DNA of 64,000 bases from Lachnospiraceae bacterium. Its GTDB lineage: Bacteria > Bacillota > Clostridia > Lachnospirales > Lachnospiraceae. The stretch is taken from assembly GCA_029071325.1 (NCBI GenBank), contig JAIEAP010000030.1, forward strand, positions 62,001-126,000, written 5' to 3'. The position numbers and the translations under genes are program-made. The notes below the pieces were generated by a model. That model searched no databases. It had not been told where the DNA came from and saw only the letters and a program-made list of their open reading frames with translations. Shown here in pieces: positions 8,352 to 18,487 of the stretch; the first letter of the stretch is position 1; every line of letters starts with the position of its first letter.

Positions 8352-9481
8352 GTTTTTATCCCATCCTCCGTTACGATTACCTTATCGATATTCGGATATC
8401 TCTCATCCATAATCTGTTTCACTTCCATAGAGTATCCGGCAGCCATAATCAAGACCATATCCACTTCCCCTTCCTTCAGCCGCTCCGGCGCCACAATGGG
8501 AATATGAGTTGCCGGTGTATACTTATTCTGCTTAAAGGGTGCGGAATCAACCACATATACAATATCCTCTGCCATAGCGAGCAGGGAAAGATTCGCAAGC
8601 GCCTGATGCCCCGCTCCCCAGACTGCCAACCGTCTGCCTCTGCACCTTTGCTCCGTTAAGAACTCTCTCATTTCTTTTTTTAATTGATCATGCTTCTCCG
8701 TCAATTTTTCCACTCTTGCAGGCAAGCGTTTTCGCACAGTTGCTGACAGAATATAATCATACCAGATACTTTCACAGTTCAAAACCTCAAACCCATTCCA
8801 TCTTAGAATAGACTTTAATGTTTCTTCTGTAAAATAACTCAGATGATCCTGAATAAATTCCGAATACAGAGATTTCTCCAGCATCATGGTAAAATTGGGA
8901 ACCTCAACGATTCCCTGCGCGCCGTCCGCAAGATTATGGGCAATACCCCGCAGAAAACTCCCAGGATCCGGGATATGCTCCAGATAATTCATAATATAAA
9001 ATCCATCGTATGGAGCTTCCGGAATCTGGCAATGCTCATCTTCCACAAATCCCCGAAATATCTGATGCCCGTCCCGCTTCCCCTGCTCTACTGAGGACTG
9101 TAAATGCTCCAGACCATAGACTATAGCTCCCGTCTGCTCCATACAAGTCATATACTCCCCACTACCGCAGCCTATTTCAATAATTCTCTTTCCTTCCAGA
9201 TGAAATTCCTTCACCCAGTTTCGATACTGTTCTTCACGAAACCGTTTCATTTCCTGGGAGACACCCGATGCCCGAATCACATCTCTATAATAAGGTACCG
9301 GATCGCCCACCGCCTGGATCAGACCGCAATATCCGCACTGTCTGAGTACAATATCTACGCCCTTCTCTGTCTCAAGCTCCTCTTCTCCCGGAAAAAACTG
9401 GGCTCCCTTGGGCATATTTTCATATTGTATCAGATTCTCTTCCGGCAGCAGCCGTCCGCAGCCGCGGCATTTTGCCTTCAT
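8339..9481 (-). CDS. Sugar C-methyltransferase (TylC3/NovU type)
   Basis: A 380-residue SAM-dependent methyltransferase with the three-part layout of deoxysugar C-methyltransferases: an N-terminal zinc site (C5, C8, C49, C52), the SAM motif IIEIGCGSGEY (100-110), and a C-terminal Rossmann-like domain starting at LAVWGAGHQALANL (about residue 285). Known relatives methylate C3 of nucleotide-linked 4-ketosugars, which suits a product of the RfbH branch. The second ATG (9481) is chosen because GGGAG lies seven bases before it. It overlaps the SDR gene by four bases (ATGA). Confidence 0.87.
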   Translation of the reverse strand: MKAKCRGCGRLLPEENLIQYENMPKGAQFFPGEEELETEKGVDIVLRQCGYCGLIQAVGDPVPYYRDVIRASGVSQEMKRFREEQYRNWVKEFHLEGKRIIEIGCGSGEYMTCMEQTGAIVYGLEHLQSSVEQGKRDGHQIFRGFVEDEHCQIPEAPYDGFYIMNYLEHIPDPGSFLRGIAHNLADGAQGIVEVPNFTMMLEKSLYSEFIQDHLSYFTEETLKSILRWNGFEVLNCESIWYDYILSATVRKRLPARVEKLTEKHDQLKKEMREFLTEQRCRGRRLAVWGAGHQALANLSLLAMAEDIVYVVDSAPFKQNKYTPATHIPIVAPERLKEGEVDMVLIMAAGYSMEVKQIMDERYPNIDKVIVTEDGIKTCGI

Positions 9482-10434
9482 ACACATTCTCCCTTCTCCA
9501 TTTCCAAACGGATACTTTCGATGATTTCACGGATTCCTTCCTCAAAAGTATACTCCGGCACAAACCCTGTATCCACACGCAGTTTGGTAATATCCGCTCC
9601 CAGATACATGACCTGATTCAACGCATAGGGCACCTCCCCAAGCCTTGGTTTTGTATCCGGCGCTATCATCCGGTAAATGATTCTTATGTACTCCTCTAAT
9701 GGATTACTGCTGCCATTGGCAACATGATATGTCTCTCCGTCTTTGCCATACAAGGCAAGCAACAACAACGCTTTGGCCGCATCATAGGAATACAGATAAT
9801 CCCATCGCTGTTCCCCCTTCGTGTATGGCAGCGTATCCCCCCGCAAAAGACCGCGGATGGTGGTATCGATCAGGCTCTCCGTCCCATCACAGGGCCCGTA
9901 TACACTAAACAGAATCGGCCAGATATGGCGGATGCCATACTGTCTGCAGAGAAGCCTTGTCATACCCTCTGCGCACATCTTTGCCATACCGTATCCGTTC
10001 TCTGGTTTTCTGTCCATTTCTTCCGTAACCGGGCACGACTTTCTTCCATATACAGCCTGGGAACCTGTCATCACAAAGACCGGGCATTCCAACTCATGAC
10101 ACAGTTCCACAGCATCCAGGGCATACATCACATTCTGATTCTGTAATTTGAAATTATTACGGTTGTCCACCTTTTCCTTCCCAGTGGAGCCGTCCCATGC
10201 CAGGTGAAAAAAAGCATCATAGGCATGCTTCTGCAAACGCTGTCCCACCACGCCGTAATCTGCCAAGCCACAATCCACTACCGTTAGAAGCGGATGCCCC
10301 TCCGGCAGAAATCTGCGCCGGAAAGACCCCGGACGCACCAGCGCTGTGACTTCTATCTTCTGCTGCAGCAGATATTTTACCAGAGCGTTACCTGTTACTC
10401 CGGTCCCTCCGGTTACGATTACTTTCTTAATCAT
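9478..10434 (-). CDS. NAD(P)-dependent SDR epimerase/reductase for a nucleotide sugar
   Basis: Extended short-chain dehydrogenase of 318 residues: GGTGVTG nucleotide-binding motif (9-15), GSQAVYG (about 124-130) and the catalytic YxxxK (Y148, K152). Placed with rfbH and a C-methyltransferase, it could be the 4-ketoreductase or epimerase that finishes a CDP-3,6-dideoxy sugar (compare the RfbJ and YerF types); the exact reaction is inferred. Overlaps its upstream neighbour by four bases. Confidence 0.83.
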   Translation of the reverse strand: MIKKVIVTGGTGVTGNALVKYLLQQKIEVTALVRPGSFRRRFLPEGHPLLTVVDCGLADYGVVGQRLQKHAYDAFFHLAWDGSTGKEKVDNRNNFKLQNQNVMYALDAVELCHELECPVFVMTGSQAVYGRKSCPVTEEMDRKPENGYGMAKMCAEGMTRLLCRQYGIRHIWPILFSVYGPCDGTESLIDTTIRGLLRGDTLPYTKGEQRWDYLYSYDAAKALLLLALYGKDGETYHVANGSSNPLEEYIRIIYRMIAPDTKPRLGEVPYALNQVMYLGADITKLRVDTGFVPEYTFEEGIREIIESIRLEMEKGECV

Positions 10435-12710
10435 TCAGTTCTCTCCCAATTTATGGATTTAGAATCCTCCCCCGAAGCACGGACAAATGCGGCGATAAAT
10501 TCCGCTGCCTGAAACACATTTGATATCCCATATCTCGATGCATCAACGGTAATTCCCCCCTCTGTATTTTCTCCTTCTATATAACCCTTCTTCCCGGTAT
10601 CTACAACAGCATCGACTTTTCTTCTTGCATTTATTAACGGTACATAAATGTTGTCTTCATACCACTGTCCGAATTCTTTGCTGATCTGCCTTGCTTTAAA
10701 ACGCCCCATATGCAGACAGGAATCACATCTTTCATCATCCAGACGTATTCTGCCATACATTTTTTTAAATATGCTGTACATATCGAAGATATCGTCCATA
10801 TAAGCCCTCGGAAAGACTTTCCTCTCAATCCCCCGCATCAGCGCCAGGTACAAATTTGACACATCATTCGGCAGAATCGGAAGTATTCTTTCAAATACCC
10901 CTGGTACATATACCGCAACGTTATCTCCCTTGCTGACCTCGGTGTGTAGTTTTTTATACACCTCTTTATCCTGTGTGCGCAGTTGTATCTGTCTTGCTCC
11001 CACGGAAGTGCTTGACATACCTGCAATCGACAACGGATATTTTATATTCAGAATCCTATCATGAAGGCCGACGGATATCAGCCCTATATACACGTCCTGG
11101 CTCGCGCCATCCCACAATCTCCCGGTCGCCTCATATACTGTCCTCACATAATTTCTCTGAAATGCAGAATTGATATAGAGAAGCGGCAATGAATAAATAT
11201 GATTATCATTGATCAGCACCCGCGCCAAATAGTCCTGCTTCGATTGATAATAGGCATCCCATTGTCCCTTAATATATTTTCTCGTAATGATCAGCTGGTT
11301 CTGTTGGCTTCCGTTAAAGCCCGGCCACGCATAAAACTGGCGTTCCCATTGCACAATGTCCTCCCGGGGATACTGCTCCCAAACCGATCTCAGAGTGCTC
11401 AGACACCACGGAAGCAAACCGTCATCAGCTCCCAAAGGCACTATATATTTTCCTCTGCTCTTTAAGATGGCAAATTCAAAGCTCTTCGTCAACGGCAGGT
11501 TTCTGGGCGTCTTGTAATAATGAATACGGGAATCGTCCAATTCCTTAACATAACGGTAGATTTCCATCCTTCCATAATCAGAATTATCGCTTATGACAAT
11601 CTCGTAGCTGCCTTCGTAATCCTGTTTCCTACAGGTCTCTAATGTATATTTTAATGTTTCGACGGAATTCTTAACCGGAATGATGATCGAAAAATCATAC
11701 TCTGTCTGTACCGTTATATCGCACTTCACATCATAAACATAAATATCTGAGAGATATTCTAAATAATCGCCAACCCATCCGAATTTGAGATAATTTTTAA
11801 AATAATGCAAGCCCGAATCCGACATCATCTGCACATGATTGCCGTAAAACGAAGTTTCCAGATAGTCGAACACATCATTCGCAGCCAATAAAATTGCCAA
11901 TTCCCGTTTCAACCTGGTTTTCACCAAAGTCTCTAAGATATATTCCAGGTTTGTCCCGGCATACGCTTCCCCATGATAGATATTATAATACGGAATACTG
12001 CACAGGCTCCCGTCCCATTCCGCCTCTTCCAGAGAGACCGTCACTGTATCCCTGGCGTCTTCTCCCTCCTCCAGAAAAATATCACCGCCACAATAAATGG
12101 CATAGACTGATTGCCCCCACAGTTGCAGAAGCTGCTTTATGATCTGGCAGACGTATTTATCTGCGTAGTCTTCCACCAGGATAAAATCTGTCTTCTCATC
12201 CTCGATTATTTCCTTGATATAATTGAAGTTAATGGCATTTTTAAACCATCCGGAGGACGGCGGTTCTTCTCCCATTACCCTTTTCATCTGCATCATCGCA
12301 AAAAAAGCCGCCAGATCGTAATTATCCCTGTAAAATTCCAGCTGTAATAAATTCAATTGTTTCGGGTCATTGAAGTCGGAGCAGACCGTTATTTCGTTTT
12401 TTTCAATTACGCAATCAGATATACATGCATTTTCTAAAAACTCCAGTCTGCGGCAGACCCAAATATCTTCCTTGTATGCTTCCTTAGTGACTGCAAATAT
12501 ATCTGTACAATTTTCATAGGAATCATCCAGATAACTATGTTCTAACACTTCTCCCGCATTGACGGACTGTCTGTCTTCCCGTAGCTTCCGCCGCATACTC
12601 TGCACAAACCATTCTGTAGTGACCGGCTTATATTGATACATTTCTTCTAATTGCTCTTTTGTATAGGTATTCTGTCCCGTCTGCATTCGTCCTGCTTCAG
12701 CTTCTCTCAT
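10431..12710 (-). CDS. Large multidomain family 2 glycosyltransferase
   Basis: A 759-residue protein with a GT2 catalytic domain in its middle: FSIIIPVKNSVETLKYTLE (from about 335), VISDNSD, and GADDGLLPW as the metal-binding acidic motif. The N-terminal ~330 residues and the C-terminal ~280 residues match nothing I can name; both are predicted soluble with no transmembrane segment. It may act as a glycan-extending transferase with its own acceptor-binding region. Fourteenth base after the upstream GT gene; overlap of four bases with the SDR gene. Confidence 0.78.
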   Translation of the reverse strand: MREAEAGRMQTGQNTYTKEQLEEMYQYKPVTTEWFVQSMRRKLREDRQSVNAGEVLEHSYLDDSYENCTDIFAVTKEAYKEDIWVCRRLEFLENACISDCVIEKNEITVCSDFNDPKQLNLLQLEFYRDNYDLAAFFAMMQMKRVMGEEPPSSGWFKNAINFNYIKEIIEDEKTDFILVEDYADKYVCQIIKQLLQLWGQSVYAIYCGGDIFLEEGEDARDTVTVSLEEAEWDGSLCSIPYYNIYHGEAYAGTNLEYILETLVKTRLKRELAILLAANDVFDYLETSFYGNHVQMMSDSGLHYFKNYLKFGWVGDYLEYLSDIYVYDVKCDITVQTEYDFSIIIPVKNSVETLKYTLETCRKQDYEGSYEIVISDNSDYGRMEIYRYVKELDDSRIHYYKTPRNLPLTKSFEFAILKSRGKYIVPLGADDGLLPWCLSTLRSVWEQYPREDIVQWERQFYAWPGFNGSQQNQLIITRKYIKGQWDAYYQSKQDYLARVLINDNHIYSLPLLYINSAFQRNYVRTVYEATGRLWDGASQDVYIGLISVGLHDRILNIKYPLSIAGMSSTSVGARQIQLRTQDKEVYKKLHTEVSKGDNVAVYVPGVFERILPILPNDVSNLYLALMRGIERKVFPRAYMDDIFDMYSIFKKMYGRIRLDDERCDSCLHMGRFKARQISKEFGQWYEDNIYVPLINARRKVDAVVDTGKKGYIEGENTEGGITVDASRYGISNVFQAAEFIAAFVRASGEDSKSINWERTE

Positions 12711-12723
12711 TTACTCTGCCCCT

Positions 12724-13662
12724 TCATTCCATCCTATCAAATAACTTTTGTATGTTCTGATATTGTTCCTGCTCCACTATATCCGGAGAAATCAATGATG
12801 ACAGCAAGAAGCAATCTTCCGCCGCTCTGTCTGATCCACGCTTTTCATACAACTCAGAGCTTCTCCATAACGCATACCGTGCGAGATTGTCCATGCTTTG
12901 ATCCTTGAATGTCTCATCCAGCTTTCGGCCTCTGATCTGGGCGATCACAGACTCCCATCGAAGCAGAAGCTCTTCTACCTCATCCTCGTATTGTATCCTC
13001 TTCACACGGCCGATCCGCGCGGAAATATATAATGTATTATGTTGTCCGCACAGCATGGAACATTTATTCCACCATCTCTGCTCATTCATCTCCGCGCCGT
13101 CTCTACGCTCTTTCGCAAATAAAAACGGAGAAAGCGTTATGATCTGATGATGATAGCCTCTGCAAGTGTATTCCCATGTATCAAAACCAGCCATAAGCAT
13201 TCTGGACTGCGCAAACATATTCTCCTGTCTATGGACACTGCCATCCCGTTCCTCTATGTCGGCCTCACATAATACTATCACCGGGTTCTCTTCACAATGT
13301 TCCTCATACTCTCTCATGCATATTTCCAGAGCATTGGAATACAATACCTCTCCCGGGTATAACACTGTATAGAATCCGCCGTATCCTTCCGGCCACAAAT
13401 ATGGAGATAACATGGCAATTTCCGCTATCATACTGCCCCTTTGAACCTGCTCTGCCTTTTTATATACCCCCACATGATATCCCTCATGGGACAGCAGCCA
13501 TTCACAGGTTCCATCCGTGGAGCCAAAATCCACAACAACCGTATGGATCCTGTCCTTATCATAGGTCTGTTCCCGAATGCTGCGCAAGGTACGTTCTAAC
13601 ATATCCCTTTCATTACATGCCGGTATGATAATCTGTATATTTTTACTCATAAGCCGCCTCAT
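12724..13662 (-). CDS. Family 2 glycosyltransferase-like protein (pair member B)
   Basis: A 312-residue GT-A protein: IQIIIPACNERDMLERTLRSI near the start and VVVDFGSTDGT near residue 45; the acidic metal motif is not obvious. It shares layout and a helical C-terminus with the gene at 15711. The frame's first ATG overlaps the upstream stop (ATGA); a second ATG at 13650 has GAGG six bases before it and gives the neater start MSKNIQIIIP. Translationally coupled within a run of four GT genes. Confidence 0.78.
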   Translation of the reverse strand: MRRLMSKNIQIIIPACNERDMLERTLRSIREQTYDKDRIHTVVVDFGSTDGTCEWLLSHEGYHVGVYKKAEQVQRGSMIAEIAMLSPYLWPEGYGGFYTVLYPGEVLYSNALEICMREYEEHCEENPVIVLCEADIEERDGSVHRQENMFAQSRMLMAGFDTWEYTCRGYHHQIITLSPFLFAKERRDGAEMNEQRWWNKCSMLCGQHNTLYISARIGRVKRIQYEDEVEELLLRWESVIAQIRGRKLDETFKDQSMDNLARYALWRSSELYEKRGSDRAAEDCFLLSSLISPDIVEQEQYQNIQKLFDRME

Positions 13663-14675
13663 AACACAATTTCCGTATACCCCTCCGGTGGTTCATAATT
13701 CCGTCTTTTCACTTTTGGAGAAATCTCCTCTATACAATCGGAGCAATTCCTTTTACAGCCTTCCTGCAACAGGAGATATACATCCTCCTTTTCCACATCT
13801 CTCCATAAAATTCTGGCATATTGAAGATAGAAAGCAGCCAGGGAAAAATCCAGTTTTTCCAAAAACATTTGTCCATAACCCACGAATTCCATCGCCAGCT
13901 TTTGAAATGCTTCCTGTTCTCTGTCATAGACCTCTGGAATATTCTTCTCCCTTGCAAACCTTATAAAATCCTTCAATGTCAGATGACACAGGATCGGATG
14001 CTGCATATTCCTCAATGTCAAAAGCGTCTCTGTCTGCTCCCCTATGCGTACCGCACAGGATTCTTCCCTGATATATATCATATCCGATACATAGGACAGA
14101 TAATACCACAGAGTTTTGTCTGCATTCATATGATCGATTCGCTTGTCATATCCGCCAATCTTCTCAAAGGCGCTTCTTCTTATGAAGCCTTGGGACGGGT
14201 GGGCAACCGTCGTCATCATATAAACCGGCATGGCTGCACGCCCCGGTGCAGCAAAGCTGCATTTATAAAAGGGCTCCTGCTCCCTTCTGTCTTCCTGGTC
14301 GGTTATAAATACCTTCTCCAATTGCACATACCCTGCGTCCGGATATTGTTCCATGGCTGCCATTGCCTTTTCCACAAAATCAGGATACAGATAATCGTCC
14401 GCACACAGTAATACAAAAAAATCTCCGGTCATTAACTGCTCCGTCAGCACCCGATAACTCTGATTCAATATATTGAAGGGATTGCGGCAAACCCTTACGT
14501 TCTTATATCCGCAATATTTCATTGCTGTCCTGATGGAATCATCCTCTGACGCATTATCCAGCACTACGATCTCGCAATTATCATAGGTCTGATCCAGTGC
14601 GCTCTGTATTGCTTTGTCCAAATACCGGGAGTGATTATAATTTGGTATGACGATACTGACTCGTTTACTTCTCAT
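13659..14675 (-). CDS. Family 2 glycosyltransferase (pair member A)
   Basis: A 338-residue GT2: VSIVIPNYNHSRYLDKAIQS at the start, VLDNASEDDS and the acidic motif LCADDYLYP near residue 95. It shares long stretches with the next upstream gene (MTTVAHPSQ..., FEKIGG, a C-terminal RRNYEPPEGY), showing that the two arose by tandem duplication. Both end with the same NYEPPE tail about ten residues before the stop. Confidence 0.87.
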   Translation of the reverse strand: MRSKRVSIVIPNYNHSRYLDKAIQSALDQTYDNCEIVVLDNASEDDSIRTAMKYCGYKNVRVCRNPFNILNQSYRVLTEQLMTGDFFVLLCADDYLYPDFVEKAMAAMEQYPDAGYVQLEKVFITDQEDRREQEPFYKCSFAAPGRAAMPVYMMTTVAHPSQGFIRRSAFEKIGGYDKRIDHMNADKTLWYYLSYVSDMIYIREESCAVRIGEQTETLLTLRNMQHPILCHLTLKDFIRFAREKNIPEVYDREQEAFQKLAMEFVGYGQMFLEKLDFSLAAFYLQYARILWRDVEKEDVYLLLQEGCKRNCSDCIEEISPKVKRRNYEPPEGYTEIVL

Positions 14676-14677
14676 TC

Positions 14678-15709
14678 TTACACCTGCAGCTGCCTGTAAT
14701 TTTCAGGAGGCTCATAATTGCGGTGGTGTCCCTCCCTGCTTTTCATTTTATACACAGCCTCCTTGTCAATTGTGCGCTTCCTGATCATTTCGGCGATTTC
14801 TATATAATGTTCATGGGTGACAATCCCGCGATAAAAGATCTCGCAGAACAAGAGATATTTTTCCGCCGCTTCGTAATTTTCCAAAAGCAGCATATCCATA
14901 CTGTAATCCAACATTTCAACTGCAAACTTCTGCTTCGCTTGCTTCTCTCTGGCGGCCGCCTTTTCATTTCCCAGGGCTTTTGACGTATCAATAAAATCCA
15001 GCAGAGTCATGCCCACGGCTACCGGATGCTGAAAATTAGTGATGGAAACAGCTGTTTCCGTGTATCTTCCGCGTCTTACGCAGGCAAGCTTCTCCTTTAT
15101 ATATGCATAATCTGAAACCGTTGACAAATAGAACCATAATCCTCTATCTGCATTCAGATGTTCTACAAACTGCGCAAAGCCTCCAATCTTCTCAAACAGG
15201 TTCCGGCGGTACATTGCCTGTGCTGGATGGGCAACCGTTGTCATCATATAGATTGGCAGTACATCCTCTCCCGGAGCCACAAAACTGCAATTGTAAAAAG
15301 GCTCCTCGGGAGCTATGACCTCTCCCTGTTCATCCACAAATTCCCGCTCCACATGCACATAACCCACATGATCATATTCCTCCATTATCTGAACGCACTT
15401 TTTCACAAAATCCGGCTTTATGTAATCATCCGAAGGAAGCAGCATCATATACTTGCCGTTAATGAGAACATTTGACAGCAGCTTGTAGGAATCCGTAAAA
15501 ATGTTGTATGGATTCCTGCACACTTTCAAACCCTTTGGTATATATTCCTTCGCTATGGCTAAGGAGTCATCCTTGGAACAATTATCCAGGAATACCACCT
15601 CTATATTTTGATAGGTTTGTTCATACACGCTGTTTAAGCATTGCCTTAAATAATGTCCATAATTATAATTCGGTATCATAATGCTCACAAGAGGCTCTTT
15701 TTCTCTCAT
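14678..15709 (-). CDS. Family 2 glycosyltransferase (pair member A')
   Basis: A 343-residue GT2 with VSIMIPNYNYGHYLRQCLNS, VFLDNCSKDDS and the acidic motif LPSDDYIKP. Paralogue of the 13659 gene, with the shared MTTVAHPAQ, FEKIGG and HRNYEPPENY blocks. The ATG at 15709 is preferred over the GTG at 15718 because AGGTG lies six bases before it and it directly follows the upstream stop. Confidence 0.87.
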   Translation of the reverse strand: MREKEPLVSIMIPNYNYGHYLRQCLNSVYEQTYQNIEVVFLDNCSKDDSLAIAKEYIPKGLKVCRNPYNIFTDSYKLLSNVLINGKYMMLLPSDDYIKPDFVKKCVQIMEEYDHVGYVHVEREFVDEQGEVIAPEEPFYNCSFVAPGEDVLPIYMMTTVAHPAQAMYRRNLFEKIGGFAQFVEHLNADRGLWFYLSTVSDYAYIKEKLACVRRGRYTETAVSITNFQHPVAVGMTLLDFIDTSKALGNEKAAAREKQAKQKFAVEMLDYSMDMLLLENYEAAEKYLLFCEIFYRGIVTHEHYIEIAEMIRKRTIDKEAVYKMKSREGHHRNYEPPENYRQLQV

Positions 15710-15710
15710 G

Positions 15711-16700
15711 CTATTCACCTGCCTCTCCGTTCATTATTTTCTGCAGAAGCGTCTGTAATCTGTCCTTGTCTAAGCTTTTTAAACTCTCTTTTATCGCTGC
15801 ATAAATCTCCGCTTCTTCCGTCTTACGTTCGACCAGTACAGAAAGTAAGAGGAAGTCTTCCGCCTGCTCCACCTCGCTCTTCAGACCACAGATACATGCC
15901 ATTCCCATCGCCATACCAGACAGCGTAGAAATTATCTGCCCCATATCTGCCTGCTGGATCTTATGATACTGGCTGTCTTCATATTTTCTTATATACTGCA
16001 GGATTACCAGATAATAAGCCAATAGCTTTGCAAAAGAAACATCCATCCACTTCTCAGGCTCTACTGTAACACCCATTTCTCTGCTTAAGTAATAAAATGT
16101 TTGTCCCGTTCCATTGGTGAATTTATAATTCCAGGAATGGGGGTCATAATATAACTGACCGTAATTATTGGGCATGGCTGTCACATCCTTTCCTCTTTCA
16201 AAATAGAAGACTCTGTGCAGCGCCCCTGTTGATAAATAATCCGTCTTATTTTTTGTGCCAATTTTTAGGGATTTCTTATACAGCTTCTTCTGACTGAAGG
16301 TCTGTGAGCGGATTCCTGCCTCGCATATCACACCATTCACACGTTTTTTCCGCAGGACATTCACACACGTTTCAATCATGTTTTCATATAATTCATCGCC
16401 CGGCTGCAGCTTTAACGAATACCCCAGACCAATGTTCCATGTTCTCTTAGAGATATCGCCGATATCATAATAGATAAGACTTTGTCTCTGTATCTCTTTT
16501 TCATACACGCCATGATTGGGAAGGGGATATTCCAATAACCATCGTAAGAGTTCCTGATCATGCGTATACAGAACACTAATCACCTCAATATCTTCCACCC
16601 CATAGGTCTGGTGCGCAATACTGTCTAGCGTCCGCTCTAACTCTGCTTTTGTACATCCGTTTCCTATCGGCAGCAATATCCTTACTTTAAATTTGATCAT
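15711..16700 (-). CDS. Divergent GT2-like protein (pair member B')
   Basis: A 329-residue protein whose N-terminus looks like a GT-A fold (VRILLPIGNGCTKAELERTLDSIAHQTYG) but without a clear DxD motif. Length, order of blocks and a helical C-terminus that mentions a run of hydrophobic LLLSVLVE resemble the 12724 gene. With the two genes between, this gives the order B-A-A'-B'. It may be an inactive or accessory transferase. One base separates it from the upstream radical SAM gene. Confidence 0.65.
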   Translation of the reverse strand: MIKFKVRILLPIGNGCTKAELERTLDSIAHQTYGVEDIEVISVLYTHDQELLRWLLEYPLPNHGVYEKEIQRQSLIYYDIGDISKRTWNIGLGYSLKLQPGDELYENMIETCVNVLRKKRVNGVICEAGIRSQTFSQKKLYKKSLKIGTKNKTDYLSTGALHRVFYFERGKDVTAMPNNYGQLYYDPHSWNYKFTNGTGQTFYYLSREMGVTVEPEKWMDVSFAKLLAYYLVILQYIRKYEDSQYHKIQQADMGQIISTLSGMAMGMACICGLKSEVEQAEDFLLLSVLVERKTEEAEIYAAIKESLKSLDKDRLQTLLQKIMNGEAGE

Positions 16701-16701
16701 C

Positions 16702-18483
16702 CTATAGTACCTCTTTTACGATTTCGAACAGATAATCATTCAAGTTATCCACTTCTTCTACTTTAGGATATTTCTCTTTCACAAATTTCCTGATCGCCGC
16801 ATTCGTTACGGGAGAATCGGTTCCCACCAATACAAGATTACACTCTATTTCATCCATCTTTTCAATGGGATGTATCTGTTTTCCCTGTATTATCCGCTGT
16901 TTCGTCTCACTCTTATCCACGATCCAGAGATTATCTGCTTTCAGGATTTCACTCTCATACAGAAACTTCAGTGCCTGATTACCCACACCCCAAATGACAA
17001 CCGTTTTATTCTTCCACAGGCTCTTGAGCCTTTCTTCTATTTCCGCTTTTTTCAGATTATACAGATTCGCCGTATATGGTCTGCCGCATTCAGGGCAGGA
17101 ACCATTTTTTATTGCAAAACAGTCCTTGGATAAAAATGTCACCGGTTTTCCGCATAAGGGACATTTCCCGGTCACAACCGCCTTATGGGTCTGCGGATCG
17201 CAGCCCGAAACAGTTTCATTCTCCAGAGGATATTCTCTTCGCGCAACAACGTCATCCATGATCTCTACACACTTTTTATACTGCTCATCACTCATCTTCG
17301 TGATATTAATGGTATAATTTTCATCCTCCAAATACTTGACTTCATCCTGTATATATCCATTGTCAACTGCATATTTATATAACTTGGATCCTGGCAATAC
17401 CAGTATTTTGTTAAAGCCAAGCTGAATGTCCGGGTGTGCCTGATACCATTCCAGACATTTCTGGAAGCTCTCCAGATCATCTGCCTTCTCTCCCAGCAAC
17501 AGATTGCCAAAGGGACATATACCAGCCTCCCGTGCCATTATCAGCGCCTCTTCTACCTTCTCTATGGTGATGTGCTTCTCCATGCTCTCCAGAACACGGT
17601 TGTCCGCGCTCTCGATTCCAAAGCTGATGGACACACAGCCGGCTTTTTTCATCATCCTTAGCATTTCGACACTCATCCGGTCAACTCTCATCTGACAGGA
17701 CCATTTTATATCATAATCCTGTATCCGCTCACAGAATGCCTTCATCTTGACAATGTCAATAGAAAACAGTTCATCCAATATTCCCAGGAACTTTATGTTA
17801 TATTTCTCTACCAGCCAGTCAATCTCTTCAAATACATTATCCAGGCTTCTGGAACGGTACTTTTTCCCGCAGGTATGGAAGCAGAAGGAGCATCCGAAGG
17901 GACAGGAACGGCTGGTACAAATACTCACTGAATTCTTACCGTCAAATTCAAACCCTTCATAATCCGGAAACGGTAAGGCATCCAGATCCTGAATGTCCTC
18001 ACGTTCCTCTGTACGGACAACTGTCTGATCTATCGTTCTATAAACAATTCCCTTCACCTGCCCAAGGTCTTTACCATTCTCCAGCGTCTCCGCAAGCTCC
18101 CGGATGGTGATCTCTCCTTCCGCTATCATGCCGATATCCAGCTCCGGAATTCCCCGCATGATCACTTCCGGCGTAGCGGTCAGCAGACCGCCGCCCGCCA
18201 TTGTAATGATCTCTGGCTTAAAGCGCTTGGCTGCGGATATGATGGTTCTGACCTGCTTAAAGTTAGGTGTCAGTCCGCCTGTGGCGATTACATCCACATC
18301 ATATTTACAGATCGCATCCCTTACCTCTTCTTCTATCTCTCTGAAATTCATGTTCAGATTCAGGCAAAACACCTGGGTCCGCACCTGCTTTAAACTCGCG
18401 CTCACATAGGCCATTCCCAGTGGAAACATATATGTATCATTTTTATTTTGCCTGAAACGCGGCATTACAAACAAATAATTCAT
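16702..18483 (-). CDS. B12-binding-type radical SAM protein with C-terminal Rossmann domain
   Basis: A 593-residue enzyme. Residues ~1-140 have the cobalamin-binding fold (FPLGMAYVSASL, MAGGGLLTATPEV) but no DxHxxG lower-ligand motif is seen. The radical SAM cluster motif is C194-x3-C198-x2-C201 (CPFGCSFC). After the SAM barrel comes a zinc ribbon (CPLCG ... CPECG, about 430-480) and then a Rossmann-like domain from TVVIWGVGNQALKFL (about 505), similar to that of the C-methyltransferase at 8339. It could methylate or rearrange a sugar or lipid carbon; substrate unknown. Confidence 0.85.
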   Translation of the reverse strand: MNYLFVMPRFRQNKNDTYMFPLGMAYVSASLKQVRTQVFCLNLNMNFREIEEEVRDAICKYDVDVIATGGLTPNFKQVRTIISAAKRFKPEIITMAGGGLLTATPEVIMRGIPELDIGMIAEGEITIRELAETLENGKDLGQVKGIVYRTIDQTVVRTEEREDIQDLDALPFPDYEGFEFDGKNSVSICTSRSCPFGCSFCFHTCGKKYRSRSLDNVFEEIDWLVEKYNIKFLGILDELFSIDIVKMKAFCERIQDYDIKWSCQMRVDRMSVEMLRMMKKAGCVSISFGIESADNRVLESMEKHITIEKVEEALIMAREAGICPFGNLLLGEKADDLESFQKCLEWYQAHPDIQLGFNKILVLPGSKLYKYAVDNGYIQDEVKYLEDENYTINITKMSDEQYKKCVEIMDDVVARREYPLENETVSGCDPQTHKAVVTGKCPLCGKPVTFLSKDCFAIKNGSCPECGRPYTANLYNLKKAEIEERLKSLWKNKTVVIWGVGNQALKFLYESEILKADNLWIVDKSETKQRIIQGKQIHPIEKMDEIECNLVLVGTDSPVTNAAIRKFVKEKYPKVEEVDNLNDYLFEIVKEVL

Positions 18484-18487
18484 AGCA

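Noticed and set aside
16440-16470. CCGATAT on the plus strand as a motility-sigma promoter
   Set aside because: It lies inside the 15711 gene, no TAAA stands 14-16 bases upstream, and no plus-strand gene follows.
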